A DNA stretch of 64,000 nucleotides. It comes from Bacteroidota bacterium. Its GTDB lineage: Bacteria; Bacteroidota; Ignavibacteria; SZUA-365. This document shows, one piece after another, positions 25,930 to 35,839 of the stretch. Position numbers and translations under genes: made by a program. The notes under the pieces were generated by a model. That model ran no database searches. It was not told the origin of the DNA and saw nothing but the letters and a program-made list of their open reading frames with translations. The stretch is taken from contig JAEYUG010000079.1 of the NCBI GenBank assembly GCA_023432805.1, positions 52,575 to 116,574 of the forward strand, read 5' to 3'. Positions within the stretch are counted from its first letter, which is position 1; every line of letters begins with the position of its first letter.

Positions 25930-26113
25930 GCGATTCGTACACCGTTCTTGCCGGAACTTGGCGAATTCACTGCCGGAACGCAATGCGGAAGCCCGGAAGC
26001 GAAGCCGTTTTGAGTTGTCTTTCACTGCCCATGCTCCTATTTTGACCGTGATACAGAGTTTTCGCTCGCATGACCGCGACCAAGACATCACTCATGCACA
26101 GGAGTTTTTGCTT

Positions 26114-28729
26114 ATGACTTTTCGCAACTTGACTCTGCTGACAGCCTCCGCCGTGGTGGCCATGTTCGCGCTGTCGGCCGTCACTCCCCTGCGGGATGAT
26201 CCCGCTGCGTCCGGAACGCGCCGCGTTGCGTCGCACCGCGACCAGGGGAAGCTTGTCAAGGATTCCCCACATTGGTTGAAATGGTATCAGATCCAGCGCA
26301 CCTACGGAAATCCCGACGTCAACATCGCAGAACGTCTGCAGGCAGTGTATGCCTCCCTGCAGAACAGCGGGCAATCGTGGATGTCGAAAGGCAATGCGAC
26401 AACCTCGAACGCGTGGACGAGTCTCGGCCCGGTGAACATCTCCGGCCGCATTCGCGCGCTCGCCATTTATCCCAGTCAGCCAAACACCATTTATGCAGGC
26501 GCCGCCAGCGGCGGTGTCTGGAAATCCACCGACATGGGCATGACATGGAGTCCAACCTCCGACTTCATGAACACGCTTGCCATCGGCGCCCTTGCCATTG
26601 ACGCGAACAACGCCAACCGCATCTATGCCGGAACCGGCGAGCCTGTGACCTACGCCGGCGTGGGTGCACCGCAGTACTATGGCACGGGACTGATGCGCTC
26701 CGATGACGGCGGTGCCAATTGGACGCGCCTCCCCTGGCCGTCGGCGAGCACAGCCATCCATCGCATCGCTCTGCATCCTGCCTCGGCAGACACCATCCTC
26801 GCCGCATCGATCGGCGATCTCTGGAAATCCACCGATGGGGGACAGACCTGGCGCCGTTCGCAGGCCGGTGTTGCAACCGATGTCTATTACGCTCCCGGGC
26901 GTCCCTCGCGCGTTTATGCCGCCTTCGGCAACGACGATGGCGCGACGTCCAACGGCATCTACGTATCAGATGCGGGAGGCGATCGTTTCTCCTGGCGCCG
27001 TCTCTCGACGAACTTCCCAACCGCGGATTCCTGCGGACGCATTGTCATGAGCATCAATCAGAGCGATCCGAACCGCATCTACGCGGCTGTTGCAATGTCG
27101 AATGCGCGCAAGGCGTCGTTCGAAGAGGACTTCTACCTCGTCATGATGTCGACTGATGGTGGTGAAACGTGGACCCGTCGCTACAATGCGATCTCACGCT
27201 CCTTCACCAACGGACAGGCGTTTTACGATCTCTCCTTCGGCGTTATGCCAAACAATCCCGAGTTTCTCATGCTGGGAGGAATCGACTGGTACCGCAGCAC
27301 GAACGGGGGAGCGAGTTTCAGCATCAACACCGATTGGAAGCTGCGCACGACGAATCCCGGCAGCGCCCGCTATGTCCATGCCGATCAGCACGCCATTCTT
27401 TTTCATCCATCCGATCCGAACACGATTCTCGTCGGGTGCGACGGCGGCGTGCATATCTCCACGAACAGCGGTCTGCAGTGGCAGCTCCGCAGCACGAACA
27501 TGGTCAACACGCAATTCTATTCTTGTGCGTACAATCCTTCAAATCCCGCCGTCATCTATGGTGGAACCCAGGATCAGAGCAACATGCGCATGACCGCACC
27601 CAACAGTACCAATTGGACCTACATGGGTGGTGGTGACGGCGGCAACATCGCGGTGGACCCGCAGAACTCGAGCCTGCTCTACATTCTCATCAACATGACG
27701 CCATACCGCACCACTGATGGTGGCAGCACGTTCGCCAAGATCGACAATGGGTTTGAAAGCAACGAGCGTTTCGGATGGCAGCCTCCGTATCTGCTGCATC
27801 CGACGAGCCGCACGACCTTGTTCATCGGTGGTCACCGCATGTGGAAGCTCACCAATGCATCGTCAGGCAGTCCGAACTGGCAGGTAATCAGCACCGACCT
27901 GACGAAGGCCAACAACGGTGTCACCTCACGGCTTTCCGATGCCGCCATTGCTCCGTCAAATCCCGACTGGATGTACACCGTGTCGGGCGATGGTCGCGCG
28001 ATGGTCAGCAGCAACTACAACAAGAGTTCAGATCCCATCTGGACCGACATCACCAGCGGTCTTCCGAATCGCTACCTGGCTGATGTATCCGTGGACTGGG
28101 AAGATCACTTGACCGCCTACGTCGCTGTCAGTGGTTTCAATTCCGCGCATGTCTACAAGACAACCAACGGTGGTCAGAACTGGACGAACATTTCCGGCGA
28201 TCTGCCCGACATCCCGGTCAATGTCGTCGTGCGTTCGCGTACGGATGCGAATACGATCTTCGTGGGAACAGATGCCGGCGTGTGGGTCACCCGCAATGGC
28301 GGCACGAACTGGGTCCAGTTCGGAAGTGGCTTCCCGAATGTCGTCGTGTGGGATCTTGCGATCACACCCGAGAACACATTGATTGCGGGGACGCATGGCC
28401 GCGGGATGTGGTCGGTCAGTTCCATTCTCAGTGCGGAGGGGACGAACGGCACCGTGACGTCGCCGAAGCAGTTCACGCTGTTCCAGAACTATCCGAATCC
28501 CTTCAATCCGTCGACCACCATTAGCTTCACGCTCGCGCGTCGAAGCCCGGTGAAGCTTGACGTATTTGACAGCCGGGGTGTGCGCGTGCGCACTATCGTC
28601 GACGGCATGCACGATGCTGGTGTACACCGTCTGCAGTTCGATGCCGCTTCGCTTCCGGCGGGTGTGTACCTCTACGCACTCGAAGTCAACGGCATGCGTC
28701 AGGTCAGGAAGATGACGCTCCTCAAATAG
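26114..28729 (+). CDS. Large secreted Asp-box beta-propeller protein, T9SS cargo (copy 1)
   Basis: 871 residues, ATG 26114 with AGGAG upstream. Signal peptide at 1-22. The body has many Asp-box turns (STDMGMTWS, SDDGGANWTR, STDGGQTWRR, STDGGETWTR, TTNGGQNWTN) and the phrases GGVWKSTD and GTHGRGMWSVS typical of VPS10/sortilin-like propellers, annotated elsewhere as glycosyl hydrolase BNR proteins. The C-terminus has the textbook T9SS box FQNYPNPFNPSTTISF and ends VRKMTLLK. No catalytic residues can be assigned. It is followed by a clear paralogue. Confidence 0.9.
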   Translation: MTFRNLTLLTASAVVAMFALSAVTPLRDDPAASGTRRVASHRDQGKLVKDSPHWLKWYQIQRTYGNPDVNIAERLQAVYASLQNSGQSWMSKGNATTSNAWTSLGPVNISGRIRALAIYPSQPNTIYAGAASGGVWKSTDMGMTWSPTSDFMNTLAIGALAIDANNANRIYAGTGEPVTYAGVGAPQYYGTGLMRSDDGGANWTRLPWPSASTAIHRIALHPASADTILAASIGDLWKSTDGGQTWRRSQAGVATDVYYAPGRPSRVYAAFGNDDGATSNGIYVSDAGGDRFSWRRLSTNFPTADSCGRIVMSINQSDPNRIYAAVAMSNARKASFEEDFYLVMMSTDGGETWTRRYNAISRSFTNGQAFYDLSFGVMPNNPEFLMLGGIDWYRSTNGGASFSINTDWKLRTTNPGSARYVHADQHAILFHPSDPNTILVGCDGGVHISTNSGLQWQLRSTNMVNTQFYSCAYNPSNPAVIYGGTQDQSNMRMTAPNSTNWTYMGGGDGGNIAVDPQNSSLLYILINMTPYRTTDGGSTFAKIDNGFESNERFGWQPPYLLHPTSRTTLFIGGHRMWKLTNASSGSPNWQVISTDLTKANNGVTSRLSDAAIAPSNPDWMYTVSGDGRAMVSSNYNKSSDPIWTDITSGLPNRYLADVSVDWEDHLTAYVAVSGFNSAHVYKTTNGGQNWTNISGDLPDIPVNVVVRSRTDANTIFVGTDAGVWVTRNGGTNWVQFGSGFPNVVVWDLAITPENTLIAGTHGRGMWSVSSILSAEGTNGTVTSPKQFTLFQNYPNPFNPSTTISFTLARRSPVKLDVFDSRGVRVRTIVDGMHDAGVHRLQFDAASLPAGVYLYALEVNGMRQVRKMTLLK

Positions 28730-28869
28730 CGAGGGTCATCAGGCTTCACAAGCACCACTAGCGGGAGACGGCCCCGATGCCGGCTCTCGCCGCATAGAGT
28801 GCAATGATTCTCCCGAATAATTCCGATATTCAGAACTCCTACCCTTTTATCCCCGAGTACAGGACGCCC

Positions 28870-31440
28870 ATGACGAAACAGCTGACCATCATGACCGCCG
28901 CAGCCCTGCTTGTGGTCATCTGCATGCCCGACCACGATGCACGCGATATGACCCTGCGCAGATCGAAGCCGAAGCGCGCGCTGGGGGAGGTGCCCATGAC
29001 GGCCATGTACTACTATGCGATGCGACAGGAGGGGAATCCCGGCCTAGATGTCGATGCGAAACGCATGGATGCCTATCGAGAGATCACGCGTCGAGAAGCG
29101 GCAGCCATGAACAAGGAATCGTTGGTTTTCGCAACGGACTGGACCGAGCGCGGACCGTGGAACATCGGTGGCCGCATCCGTTCGATTGTGAACGACCCAT
29201 CGAATCCGTCGGTCCTGTACGCGGGTTCTGCATCGGGCGGCGTCTGGAAGACCACCAATCTCGGCATGTCGTGGCTTCCGCTGACAGATCACATGCCGAC
29301 ACTCGGGTTCGGTGCGCTCGCACTCGATCCCAACAATCCCCAGCGCATCTTTGCTGCGACGGGCGAGCCTCTCGATCAGAGTGGTAGAGTGAACGCTTCC
29401 TTCATCATCTCCTCGAGCCAGGGAATTTTCAAGAGCGAAGATGGCGGGAACACGTGGAGCATCATTCCCTGGAGCGCGTCGGTCGGAGGCGTGCACCAGA
29501 TCATCGTGCATCCCCACTCTCCCGATACGTTGCTCGTCGCCACTCGATCCGGACTCTACAAGACCGGCAATGGTGGCGCGACGTGGACGCGCACACTCAA
29601 CGGGGCGATCACCGATGTGGCGTTCAGGCCCGACAATCCCGCGATCGTTTATGCGGCGTTGGGACCGAACAACGGCGGGACGGGCAACGGTGTCTACATT
29701 TCCCACGCAGGGGGCGATCGCTTCTCATTCAGCCGGCTCGATGTGAACTTTCCGCGGGCGGACTCGTGCGGACGCATTGCACTTGCGCTTTCGCCGGCTG
29801 ATCCGAATCGCATCTATGCAGCAGTCGCGCTCAACGGGCGCATGCAGGCCAATCGCCTCCGTGACTTTCTGCTCGTCATGGTATCACGAGATGGCGGTCA
29901 GACCTGGCAGCGCAGAATCAATGCCGTTGCCGCCAATGTCACGAACGGGCAATCCTGGTACGATCTGGCCTTCGCGGCTTCACCCGCAAACCCCGATGTT
30001 GTGTTCATCGGCGGCATCAATGTGCATCGCAGCACGAATGGAGGAGCCTCGTTCCAACAGGTGACCACAAGCAGCAATGTGCATGTGGACATCCATTCGA
30101 TCAGTTTCAAACGGGACGATCCCTCTACGGTCATCGTCGGCTGCGATGGTGGTGTGTTCACGTCCAGCAATGGCGGCACAACATGGTTCTCGCGTTTCTC
30201 GAGCCTTGGAACGATCCAGTACTACGCCTGCACCTACGATCCGTCGGATCCCTCGAAGATCTTCGGAGGCACGCAGGACAACGGCACGCACGGCCTGCTC
30301 AGCGGGTCGAACACGTCGTGGTCGAATCTCTTCGGTGGGGATGGCGGCAATACGGCGATCGATCCGCGCAACAGCAACATCCGATACTTTACATCGGCCT
30401 CGGTGGATGCCAACGGCAACATCTTCAGACCGATTTATCGAACGGGCGTCGGCAATACATTGCGGATGGATGAGGGGCTCGGGTCAGGCGCCACGGCCGA
30501 CAAATTCACATGGGTTCCCGCGTTGATGTTTCATCCTACTGATCCGACCCGCCTGTTCACCGCAACGCAGTACGTCTATACGGTCAAGAATCCGAGTTCG
30601 GGCACGCCCATCTGGCGGATCATCAGTCCCGATGTTGCCCTCGGCGGTGGCATCGTCTCCGACTTTGACGTACCTGTGGCCAATCCCAACAGGATGTACG
30701 TGGTCACAAGCAACGGCAAGGCGCATGTGACAGGCAATCTCCAGTCGTCCGATCCGGAGTGGACGAACATCTCCACCGGACTCCCGGCCCGCTGGCTGGC
30801 GGACATCACTGCCGATCCCGACGACCCCGCCACCGCCTATGTTGCGGCCTCCGGATATGGCAGCGGACACGCGTTCAAGACCACGGATGCGGGTGCGACC
30901 TGGCAGAACATTTCCGGCGATCTGCCGGATGTGCCGGCCGGCGCGCTCGTGCGCTCGCGGACCGACCCGAACACGCTGTTCATCGCGACCGATCTCGGCG
31001 TGTGGGCCACGAACAACGGCGGCGTCAACTGGAGACGGTTCGGTGACAACATGCCGAACGTCGTCGTCTATGACATGAAAATCACCCCCGACAATGTGCT
31101 GATCGCAGGAACGCACGGCCGTGGCATGTGGACGGCGAGCGCCATCCTCTCTGCGGATTCGAAGGAGGCTTCCCCCGCGTCATTCCGCGTCGGACAAAAT
31201 TATCCGAATCCTTTCACGCCGACGACGATCATCCCCCTGACCCTTGCTCGACGGACCCATGCGCGTGTCGACATCTTCTCGGCTTCAGGAGCTCGTGTAG
31301 CGACGCTGCTCGACGAAGTACGCGGAGCAGGGGAGTATCGGATTCCGTTTTCTGCTGAAGGGCTGCCAGGCGGCGTGTATTACTATGCGGTCACGGCGGA
31401 TGGCCGGCGTTCAGTGCGAAAGATGCTGCTCATGCAGTAG
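28870..31440 (+). CDS. Large secreted Asp-box beta-propeller protein, T9SS cargo (copy 2)
   Basis: 856 residues from ATG 28870. The signal peptide is short and less classical (MTKQLTIMTAAALLVVICMP). The body parallels copy 1 segment by segment: GGVWKTTNLG, NNPQRIFAATGEP, GLYKTGNGGATW, HAGGDRFSFSRL, GGDGGNTAIDPRN, GTHGRGMWTAS. It ends with VGQNYPNPFTPTTIIPL and VRKMLLMQ, a T9SS type A domain. This points to a tandem duplication followed by divergence. It ends 13 nt before a very strong bidirectional terminator. Confidence 0.9.
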   Translation: MTKQLTIMTAAALLVVICMPDHDARDMTLRRSKPKRALGEVPMTAMYYYAMRQEGNPGLDVDAKRMDAYREITRREAAAMNKESLVFATDWTERGPWNIGGRIRSIVNDPSNPSVLYAGSASGGVWKTTNLGMSWLPLTDHMPTLGFGALALDPNNPQRIFAATGEPLDQSGRVNASFIISSSQGIFKSEDGGNTWSIIPWSASVGGVHQIIVHPHSPDTLLVATRSGLYKTGNGGATWTRTLNGAITDVAFRPDNPAIVYAALGPNNGGTGNGVYISHAGGDRFSFSRLDVNFPRADSCGRIALALSPADPNRIYAAVALNGRMQANRLRDFLLVMVSRDGGQTWQRRINAVAANVTNGQSWYDLAFAASPANPDVVFIGGINVHRSTNGGASFQQVTTSSNVHVDIHSISFKRDDPSTVIVGCDGGVFTSSNGGTTWFSRFSSLGTIQYYACTYDPSDPSKIFGGTQDNGTHGLLSGSNTSWSNLFGGDGGNTAIDPRNSNIRYFTSASVDANGNIFRPIYRTGVGNTLRMDEGLGSGATADKFTWVPALMFHPTDPTRLFTATQYVYTVKNPSSGTPIWRIISPDVALGGGIVSDFDVPVANPNRMYVVTSNGKAHVTGNLQSSDPEWTNISTGLPARWLADITADPDDPATAYVAASGYGSGHAFKTTDAGATWQNISGDLPDVPAGALVRSRTDPNTLFIATDLGVWATNNGGVNWRRFGDNMPNVVVYDMKITPDNVLIAGTHGRGMWTASAILSADSKEASPASFRVGQNYPNPFTPTTIIPLTLARRTHARVDIFSASGARVATLLDEVRGAGEYRIPFSAEGLPGGVYYYAVTADGRRSVRKMLLMQ

Positions 31441-31453
31441 CTGCTCATCGTGT

Positions 31454-31496
31454 CCACAAGAAAAACGGCGAACTGAGTTCGCCGTTTTTCTTGTGG
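31454..31496. terminator. Bidirectional terminator, 20-bp perfect stem
   Basis: Two perfect 20-nt arms flank a 3-nt TGA loop. The stem contains A5 on one side and T5 on the other, giving a T-rich tail in either direction. It separates the plus-strand T9SS cargo gene from the minus-strand bacterioferritin gene. Confidence 0.92.
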
Positions 31497-31521
31497 TGAG
31501 GGTCTCGAGTCGATGCGCGTG

Positions 31522-31986
31522 TCAGCTCTGCAAAGCGAGGTAGTTCTGCAGGCCCATTTGATCGATGAGGTTGAGCTGGGTTTCGAGCCATTCGACATGC
31601 TCTTCCTCGTCCTTGAGAATCGTAAGGAAGAGGTCGCGCGTGCCGTTGTCGCCCGCGTCAGCTGCGACCGCGATGATCTTGTTGAGATGTGCGACGGCTT
31701 CGTATTCCAGCGCCAGATCGTTCTTGAACATTTCGGGGATTGTGTGGCCGACCTGGATCGTCATGGCCTTTGTCATGTCGGGCATGCCTTCGAGAAAGAG
31801 AATTCGCTCGATGCTCACCTCGGCATGCTTCATCTCCTGAATGGAGTCCATCTTCATGGCCTTGGCAAGTTTCGCAAGACCACGATCTTCGCACATCTCT
31901 GCGTGAATGAAGTACTGGTTGATGGCTGCGAGTTCGCTGGTAAGCACTGCCTGCAGGGCCTCGAGCACCTTGGGATCGCCTTTCAT
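31522..31986 (-). CDS. bfr: Bacterioferritin
   Basis: 154 residues. Stores iron as a ferric mineral inside a 24-mer with haem between dimers. The ferroxidase centre is complete: Glu18, Glu51, His54, Glu94, Glu127 and His130. The haem ligand Met52 is present, separating it from ferritins that lack haem. It lies after the terminator on the minus strand and 38 nt downstream of the POT transporter gene; no bacterioferritin-associated ferredoxin is next to it. Confidence 0.96.
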   Translation of the reverse strand: MKGDPKVLEALQAVLTSELAAINQYFIHAEMCEDRGLAKLAKAMKMDSIQEMKHAEVSIERILFLEGMPDMTKAMTIQVGHTIPEMFKNDLALEYEAVAHLNKIIAVAADAGDNGTRDLFLTILKDEEEHVEWLETQLNLIDQMGLQNYLALQS

Positions 31987-32024
31987 GTCTGTATCCTGTA
32001 TGATGTGTTGATGGAAATCGGTTG

Positions 32025-33440
32025 TCAGTGTCCAGCCTTCGAACCTATGAATTTTTGGAACAGTAGCAAACCGATGATGCAGAGAATGCCGATACCGGAG
32101 AACACGAGCCACAGTTCACTGGTGAGAGCATGTGCTGCGAGATCCTCGCGCGTGAGTCCGAGTTGCAGGCCGGCTGCGAGGGCATCGCGCACGCCGGCGT
32201 TCGCGGGCAGCACGATCGATGCTCCGCGCTCGACAATGACGCTTTTGACATAGGCGACCACGGGAGTATCCACCATGCGCACGTAGAGCGCTGCACCGAG
32301 GATGCCTCCGATCAGGGATCCGAAGAAACCGTACAGGAAGCCGAAGCCCATGTAGGTAGCCTTTTTGTCGGGCGGCGCAATCAGCCCGAGATAACTGATG
32401 TACTTGGGGTGGGTGGTCATTTCACCGATCGAGAACAGGGCGATGCCCGCCATGAAGATCCAGATGTTGGAACTCAGGGCGAGAATGGCCATGCCCGCGG
32501 TCGCGATCGCCACACCGGTCACCATTGTCGGCAAGGCCTTTGTCTTGGAGACGATCGAAGAGATGAGCAATTGCAGCAGGATGATGGTTCCTGCATTGAT
32601 GACAGTGACGTGTTCGACGGCGAACGTGAAGTTGATGCCTGTCAGGGATCGGATGAAGGTGTTGAGGGATGTGGCGTCAACGAAATCCTCGACGTACCAC
32701 AGCACCGAATCGAACATCTGGAAGTAGAGGATCCAGAACCAGCTGTAGATGAAGATGAACAGGATGAAGCGCCAGTCCTTGACCACCATGAACAGTTTGG
32801 AAAAAATGCCGCTGATGACCATTCCGAAGGACTCCCGCGTCTTCGAAGGTGTAACTGGTTCCTTGAACAGGAAGATCGTGGGGATGATCATGGCTCCTGT
32901 CGCGATGGCGGAAGCGAGGATCACGTAGTGCCAGGAAATGCTCTTGAGCACCGGGACGAGAAATAGCGGAAAGAGGAAGGCGCCGAGATTGATGGTCCAG
33001 TAGAAGATGCCGAAGCCGAGGGTGCTGGTACGTTCGTCCGTCATCTTTGCGATGGAGCCGGAGATGACGGGCTTGAAGGTACCTGCACCGAGGCCCATGA
33101 TGACAAGCGAAATGAAGACGGCGCCGTAGGTATCCATCTGACTGGTGAGGAAGTACCCGCCACCGAGCAGTGAAAACGCCACCATGAGTGTGCGCCGGTA
33201 GCCCATGCGGTCGGCGATTGCTCCCGTGAGAATGGGCAGGAAGTAGAGAATCGGCTGAATCGTGCTTTTAATGAGTCCCACGCCTTCTTTGGAGAACCCG
33301 AGCTGATCGGTCATGTAGACCGAAAGGATGCTCATCATGCCATAGTAGGATCCCCGTTCGAAGAACTCGAACATGATGACGACCCAGTAGCTGAAGGGGA
33401 AGTCCTTGATCCGCGGTTTGGCGTGTGTCGTGTCTGTCAT
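32025..33440 (-). CDS. POT/PTR-family peptide:H+ symporter
   Basis: 471 residues from ATG 33440 (a TTG at 33452 is an alternative). The first helix carries the ExxER signature (EFFERGSYYGM) of proton-dependent oligopeptide transporters, and GAGTFKPVISG matches the PTR2 signature region. Twelve or more hydrophobic helices fill the rest, including FYWTINLGAF. It would import di/tripeptides using the proton gradient. It is followed by bfr, perhaps on the same transcript. Confidence 0.92.
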   Translation of the reverse strand: MTDTTHAKPRIKDFPFSYWVVIMFEFFERGSYYGMMSILSVYMTDQLGFSKEGVGLIKSTIQPILYFLPILTGAIADRMGYRRTLMVAFSLLGGGYFLTSQMDTYGAVFISLVIMGLGAGTFKPVISGSIAKMTDERTSTLGFGIFYWTINLGAFLFPLFLVPVLKSISWHYVILASAIATGAMIIPTIFLFKEPVTPSKTRESFGMVISGIFSKLFMVVKDWRFILFIFIYSWFWILYFQMFDSVLWYVEDFVDATSLNTFIRSLTGINFTFAVEHVTVINAGTIILLQLLISSIVSKTKALPTMVTGVAIATAGMAILALSSNIWIFMAGIALFSIGEMTTHPKYISYLGLIAPPDKKATYMGFGFLYGFFGSLIGGILGAALYVRMVDTPVVAYVKSVIVERGASIVLPANAGVRDALAAGLQLGLTREDLAAHALTSELWLVFSGIGILCIIGLLLFQKFIGSKAGH

Positions 33441-33612
33441 GCGTCGGTCCAATTCCTATGAGAGTTGCGATCGGATGAGAAAGGCAGCTTGGCATGGAAG
33501 ATACGCAAGACGGAGCATGCATCCATGCACGGCTTCCCCCGAAAGGGAATTTTTCGCACCGAATACGGGTTTATCAGGTATCCGTTCGTCCATTCATCAT
33601 TTCCCATACCTC

Positions 33613-34005
33613 ATGCATTTCCTCCAGAATCTCCATGGGCACATGCGCTGGCTCATCATGCTGGCCGCGGTGATCCACCTTGTCGTGCTCATCATGGCCA
33701 TTGCCAAGCCTGCGGCGCCGAAACTTCGCAAGATCACCGGTGCAGCGTTTGCCGGACTGCTGGACCTGCAGTTGCTGACAGGTCTGATCTTTCTTGTCAT
33801 GAAGCTGAGCAACGGCCTGCCCGTGACACATCACACGTTTGAGCACCTGGCGACCATGCTGGTCGTGGTCGTGCTCATGCACATGGCTGTCCGATGGGTC
33901 AAGAAGGAGACGGCGGCAGAGACCCGCAAGGCCCTCACGGCCACCGTGGTGTCAATCGCCCTCATCGTCTTTGGTGTCGTACGGCTGCTCGGCGGCTGGG
34001 TCTAG
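33613..34005 (+). CDS. Small four-helix membrane protein, unknown
   Basis: 130 residues from ATG 33613. Four hydrophobic segments are visible (about 12-31, 44-64, 80-95 and 106-125), separated by short basic loops. Seven histidines (8, 10, 22, 73, 74, 78, 90) include some in or near helices, which would be compatible with haem b binding, but this is speculation. I do not recognise a family with confidence. It is divergent from the POT gene and ends before a GC-rich hairpin. Confidence 0.65.
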   Translation: MHFLQNLHGHMRWLIMLAAVIHLVVLIMAIAKPAAPKLRKITGAAFAGLLDLQLLTGLIFLVMKLSNGLPVTHHTFEHLATMLVVVVLMHMAVRWVKKETAAETRKALTATVVSIALIVFGVVRLLGGWV

Positions 34006-34038
34006 ACATCAGGGTGATTCGGACATTGAGATAGGAAT

Positions 34039-34063
34039 GCGCCGGTTTTCATCTGACCGGCGC
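34039..34063 (+). terminator. GC-rich hairpin after the small membrane protein
   Basis: GCGCCGGT/ACCGGCGC perfect 8-bp arms enclose a 9-nt loop, 34 nt after the stop codon at 34005. Only a weak pyrimidine tail (GTTCATT) follows. Confidence 0.5.
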
Positions 34064-34069
34064 GTTCAT

Positions 34070-34077
34070 TATCTTCA
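34070..34077 (+). promoter_or_regulatory. Putative -7/-10 box for the atuA-transketolase operon
   Basis: TATCTTCA lies 53 nt before the GTG start at 34131 and just after a hairpin terminator, resembling the other TATnTT boxes in this window. Confidence 0.35.
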
Positions 34078-34130
34078 GGTTCTGCTGTGTTTCGCCGACC
34101 CCACACGCATCGAACCGAGACCCGACACCC

Positions 34131-35492
34131 GTGAAATCATCCATACGCATCGCCAGCGGCCAGGGATTCTGGGGTGACCTGATCAACGCTCCGTTTCGAC
34201 AGGTTACCGAAGGACCCATCGACTATCTGATGATGGACTTTCTGGCCGAAGTCACTATGTCCATCATGCAGAAGCAGAAGCTGCGTGACCCCAGACTCGG
34301 CTATGCGCGCGATCTGCCTGGTCAGATTCGCACCATGCTGCCGCATATCATGGAGCGTGGCGTCCGCGTCATCACCAACGGGGGAGGTGTGAATCCGCTC
34401 GCATGCCGCGATGCGATTTTCGCTGCGGCCCGCGAACTCGGCATCAAGGGATTGCGTGTGGGCGTTGTGCTGGGTGACGACATCCTCGAAAATGTCGATG
34501 AACTGATCGCACAGGGCGCCGCCTTGGAAAACATGGAATCCGGCGCTCCCATCGCAGGCATCCGCGATCGCATCGTGTCGGCGAACGTGTATTTCGGAGC
34601 GTTTCCGATCGTGGAGGCGCTCGCGCAGGGCGCCCAGATTGTCATCACGGGCCGAACCACCGATACCGGTCTCACACTTGCGCCCATGATCCATGAATTC
34701 GGCTGGGCACAGGATGACTGGAACCGCCTTGCGGCGGGAACGGTTGCGGGTCACATCCTCGAATGCGGCGGCCAGAGTTCGGGGGGAAATTTCCTGGGGG
34801 ACTGGAAGTCCGTACCGGATCTTGCGCGCATCGGATTCCCCATTGCGGAAGCCTATCCAGATGGGTCGTTCGTCATCACGAAGCATGACAACACAGGGGG
34901 ACTCGTCAACGTCGCCACGGTCAGCGAACAGCTGCTGTACGAAATCGGCGATCCCCGTGAGTACATCACCCCCGATTGCGTCGCCGATTTCACGACAATT
35001 CACCTTGCGCAGGAGGGACCCGACCGCGTGCGCGTTCAGGGCATTGAAGGACGTCCGTCAACCCCATTTTTCAAGGTCTCGGCTTCGTATCATGACGGGT
35101 ATTCCGCGATCGGGACATTGACCTATGCATGGCCAGAGGCACTCGAGAAGGCACAGGCTGCCGATGCCATCCTCCGTCGACGGATGGAACTGCTCGGACT
35201 CCGCTTTGACGAGATCCGCTCCGAGTTTGTCGGTCTGAACTCATGCCATGGTCCTCTCGCGACCATTCCAGACGACATCAATGAAGTCGTGCTCCGGATA
35301 GGCGTTCGTGGGCCCGACAAGGAGCATGTTGCGCGCTTCGGCCAGGAACTTGCTCCGCTCATTCTAACCGGTCCCCCTTCTGTGACCGGCTTTGCTGGAG
35401 GACGACCGAAACCCAGTGACGTCATCGCGTACTGGCCTGCGCTGATCCGGAAGGAACTCATCAGTCACTCGGTTGTCGTGGAGGAATGCTAA
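34131..35492 (+). CDS. AtuA-family protein (DUF1446), large part
   Basis: 453 residues with a GTG start. The family signatures GFWGDLINAPF near the start, YLMMDFLAEVTM, VITNGGGVNPLAC, GRTTDTGLTLAPM, ECGGQSSGGNF and KHDNTGGLV match the acyclic terpene utilisation protein AtuA. In pseudomonads AtuA is required for citronellol/geraniol use but its reaction is not well defined. Here the usual C-terminal domain is missing and is instead encoded by the next gene, which starts 2 nt later. No other terpene gene is seen in the window. Confidence 0.88.
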   Translation: MKSSIRIASGQGFWGDLINAPFRQVTEGPIDYLMMDFLAEVTMSIMQKQKLRDPRLGYARDLPGQIRTMLPHIMERGVRVITNGGGVNPLACRDAIFAAARELGIKGLRVGVVLGDDILENVDELIAQGAALENMESGAPIAGIRDRIVSANVYFGAFPIVEALAQGAQIVITGRTTDTGLTLAPMIHEFGWAQDDWNRLAAGTVAGHILECGGQSSGGNFLGDWKSVPDLARIGFPIAEAYPDGSFVITKHDNTGGLVNVATVSEQLLYEIGDPREYITPDCVADFTTIHLAQEGPDRVRVQGIEGRPSTPFFKVSASYHDGYSAIGTLTYAWPEALEKAQAADAILRRRMELLGLRFDEIRSEFVGLNSCHGPLATIPDDINEVVLRIGVRGPDKEHVARFGQELAPLILTGPPSVTGFAGGRPKPSDVIAYWPALIRKELISHSVVVEEC

Positions 35493-35494
35493 TC

Positions 35495-35836
35495 ATGGCG
35501 ACGCGAACCATCTTGTTGTTTGACATCGCACACGCGCGTTCCGGAGACAAGGGCGACGCTGCGAACGTTGGTGTCATCGTTCGAGATCCACGCTGGTATC
35601 CCGTTCTGCTTCAGGAGCTTACGGTCGAGCGTGTGAAAAAGCACTTTGAGGGAATCTGCTTTGGTGAAGTACAGCGGTTCGAATTGCCGAACCTGCATGC
35701 GCTCAACTTCCTGCTGCACAATACGCTCGGAGGCGGAGGCACGGTCTCGCTGAAGAATGATGCGCAAGGCAAGACCCTCAGCAGTGCGATATTGCGAATG
35801 AAGATTGACATCGACGAACAACTCTTGCAGGATTAG
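35495..35836 (+). CDS. AtuA C-terminal-like small protein (ferredoxin-fold domain)
   Basis: 113 residues from ATG 35495 (ATG 35486 would overlap the previous gene). The motifs ARSGDKGDAANVGVI near the start, LPNLHALNFLL in the middle and LGGGGTVSLKNDAQGKT near the end match the C-terminal domain found fused in longer AtuA proteins. Here it is a free polypeptide, so the enzyme is split into two subunits. It lies 2 nt after the large part and 3 nt before transketolase, all likely on one mRNA. Confidence 0.85.
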   Translation: MATRTILLFDIAHARSGDKGDAANVGVIVRDPRWYPVLLQELTVERVKKHFEGICFGEVQRFELPNLHALNFLLHNTLGGGGTVSLKNDAQGKTLSSAILRMKIDIDEQLLQD

Positions 35837-35839
35837 TAC

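Noticed and set aside
28761..28791. Terminator between the two propeller genes
   Set aside because: Only an imperfect GC hairpin with mismatches and no T-run; too weak to call.
34131..35836. AtuA interrupted by a stop codon
   Set aside because: The second gene has its own ATG and a complete domain, and it follows at 2 nt. A split two-gene form is more likely than a pseudogene, although a single stop-codon error cannot be fully excluded.
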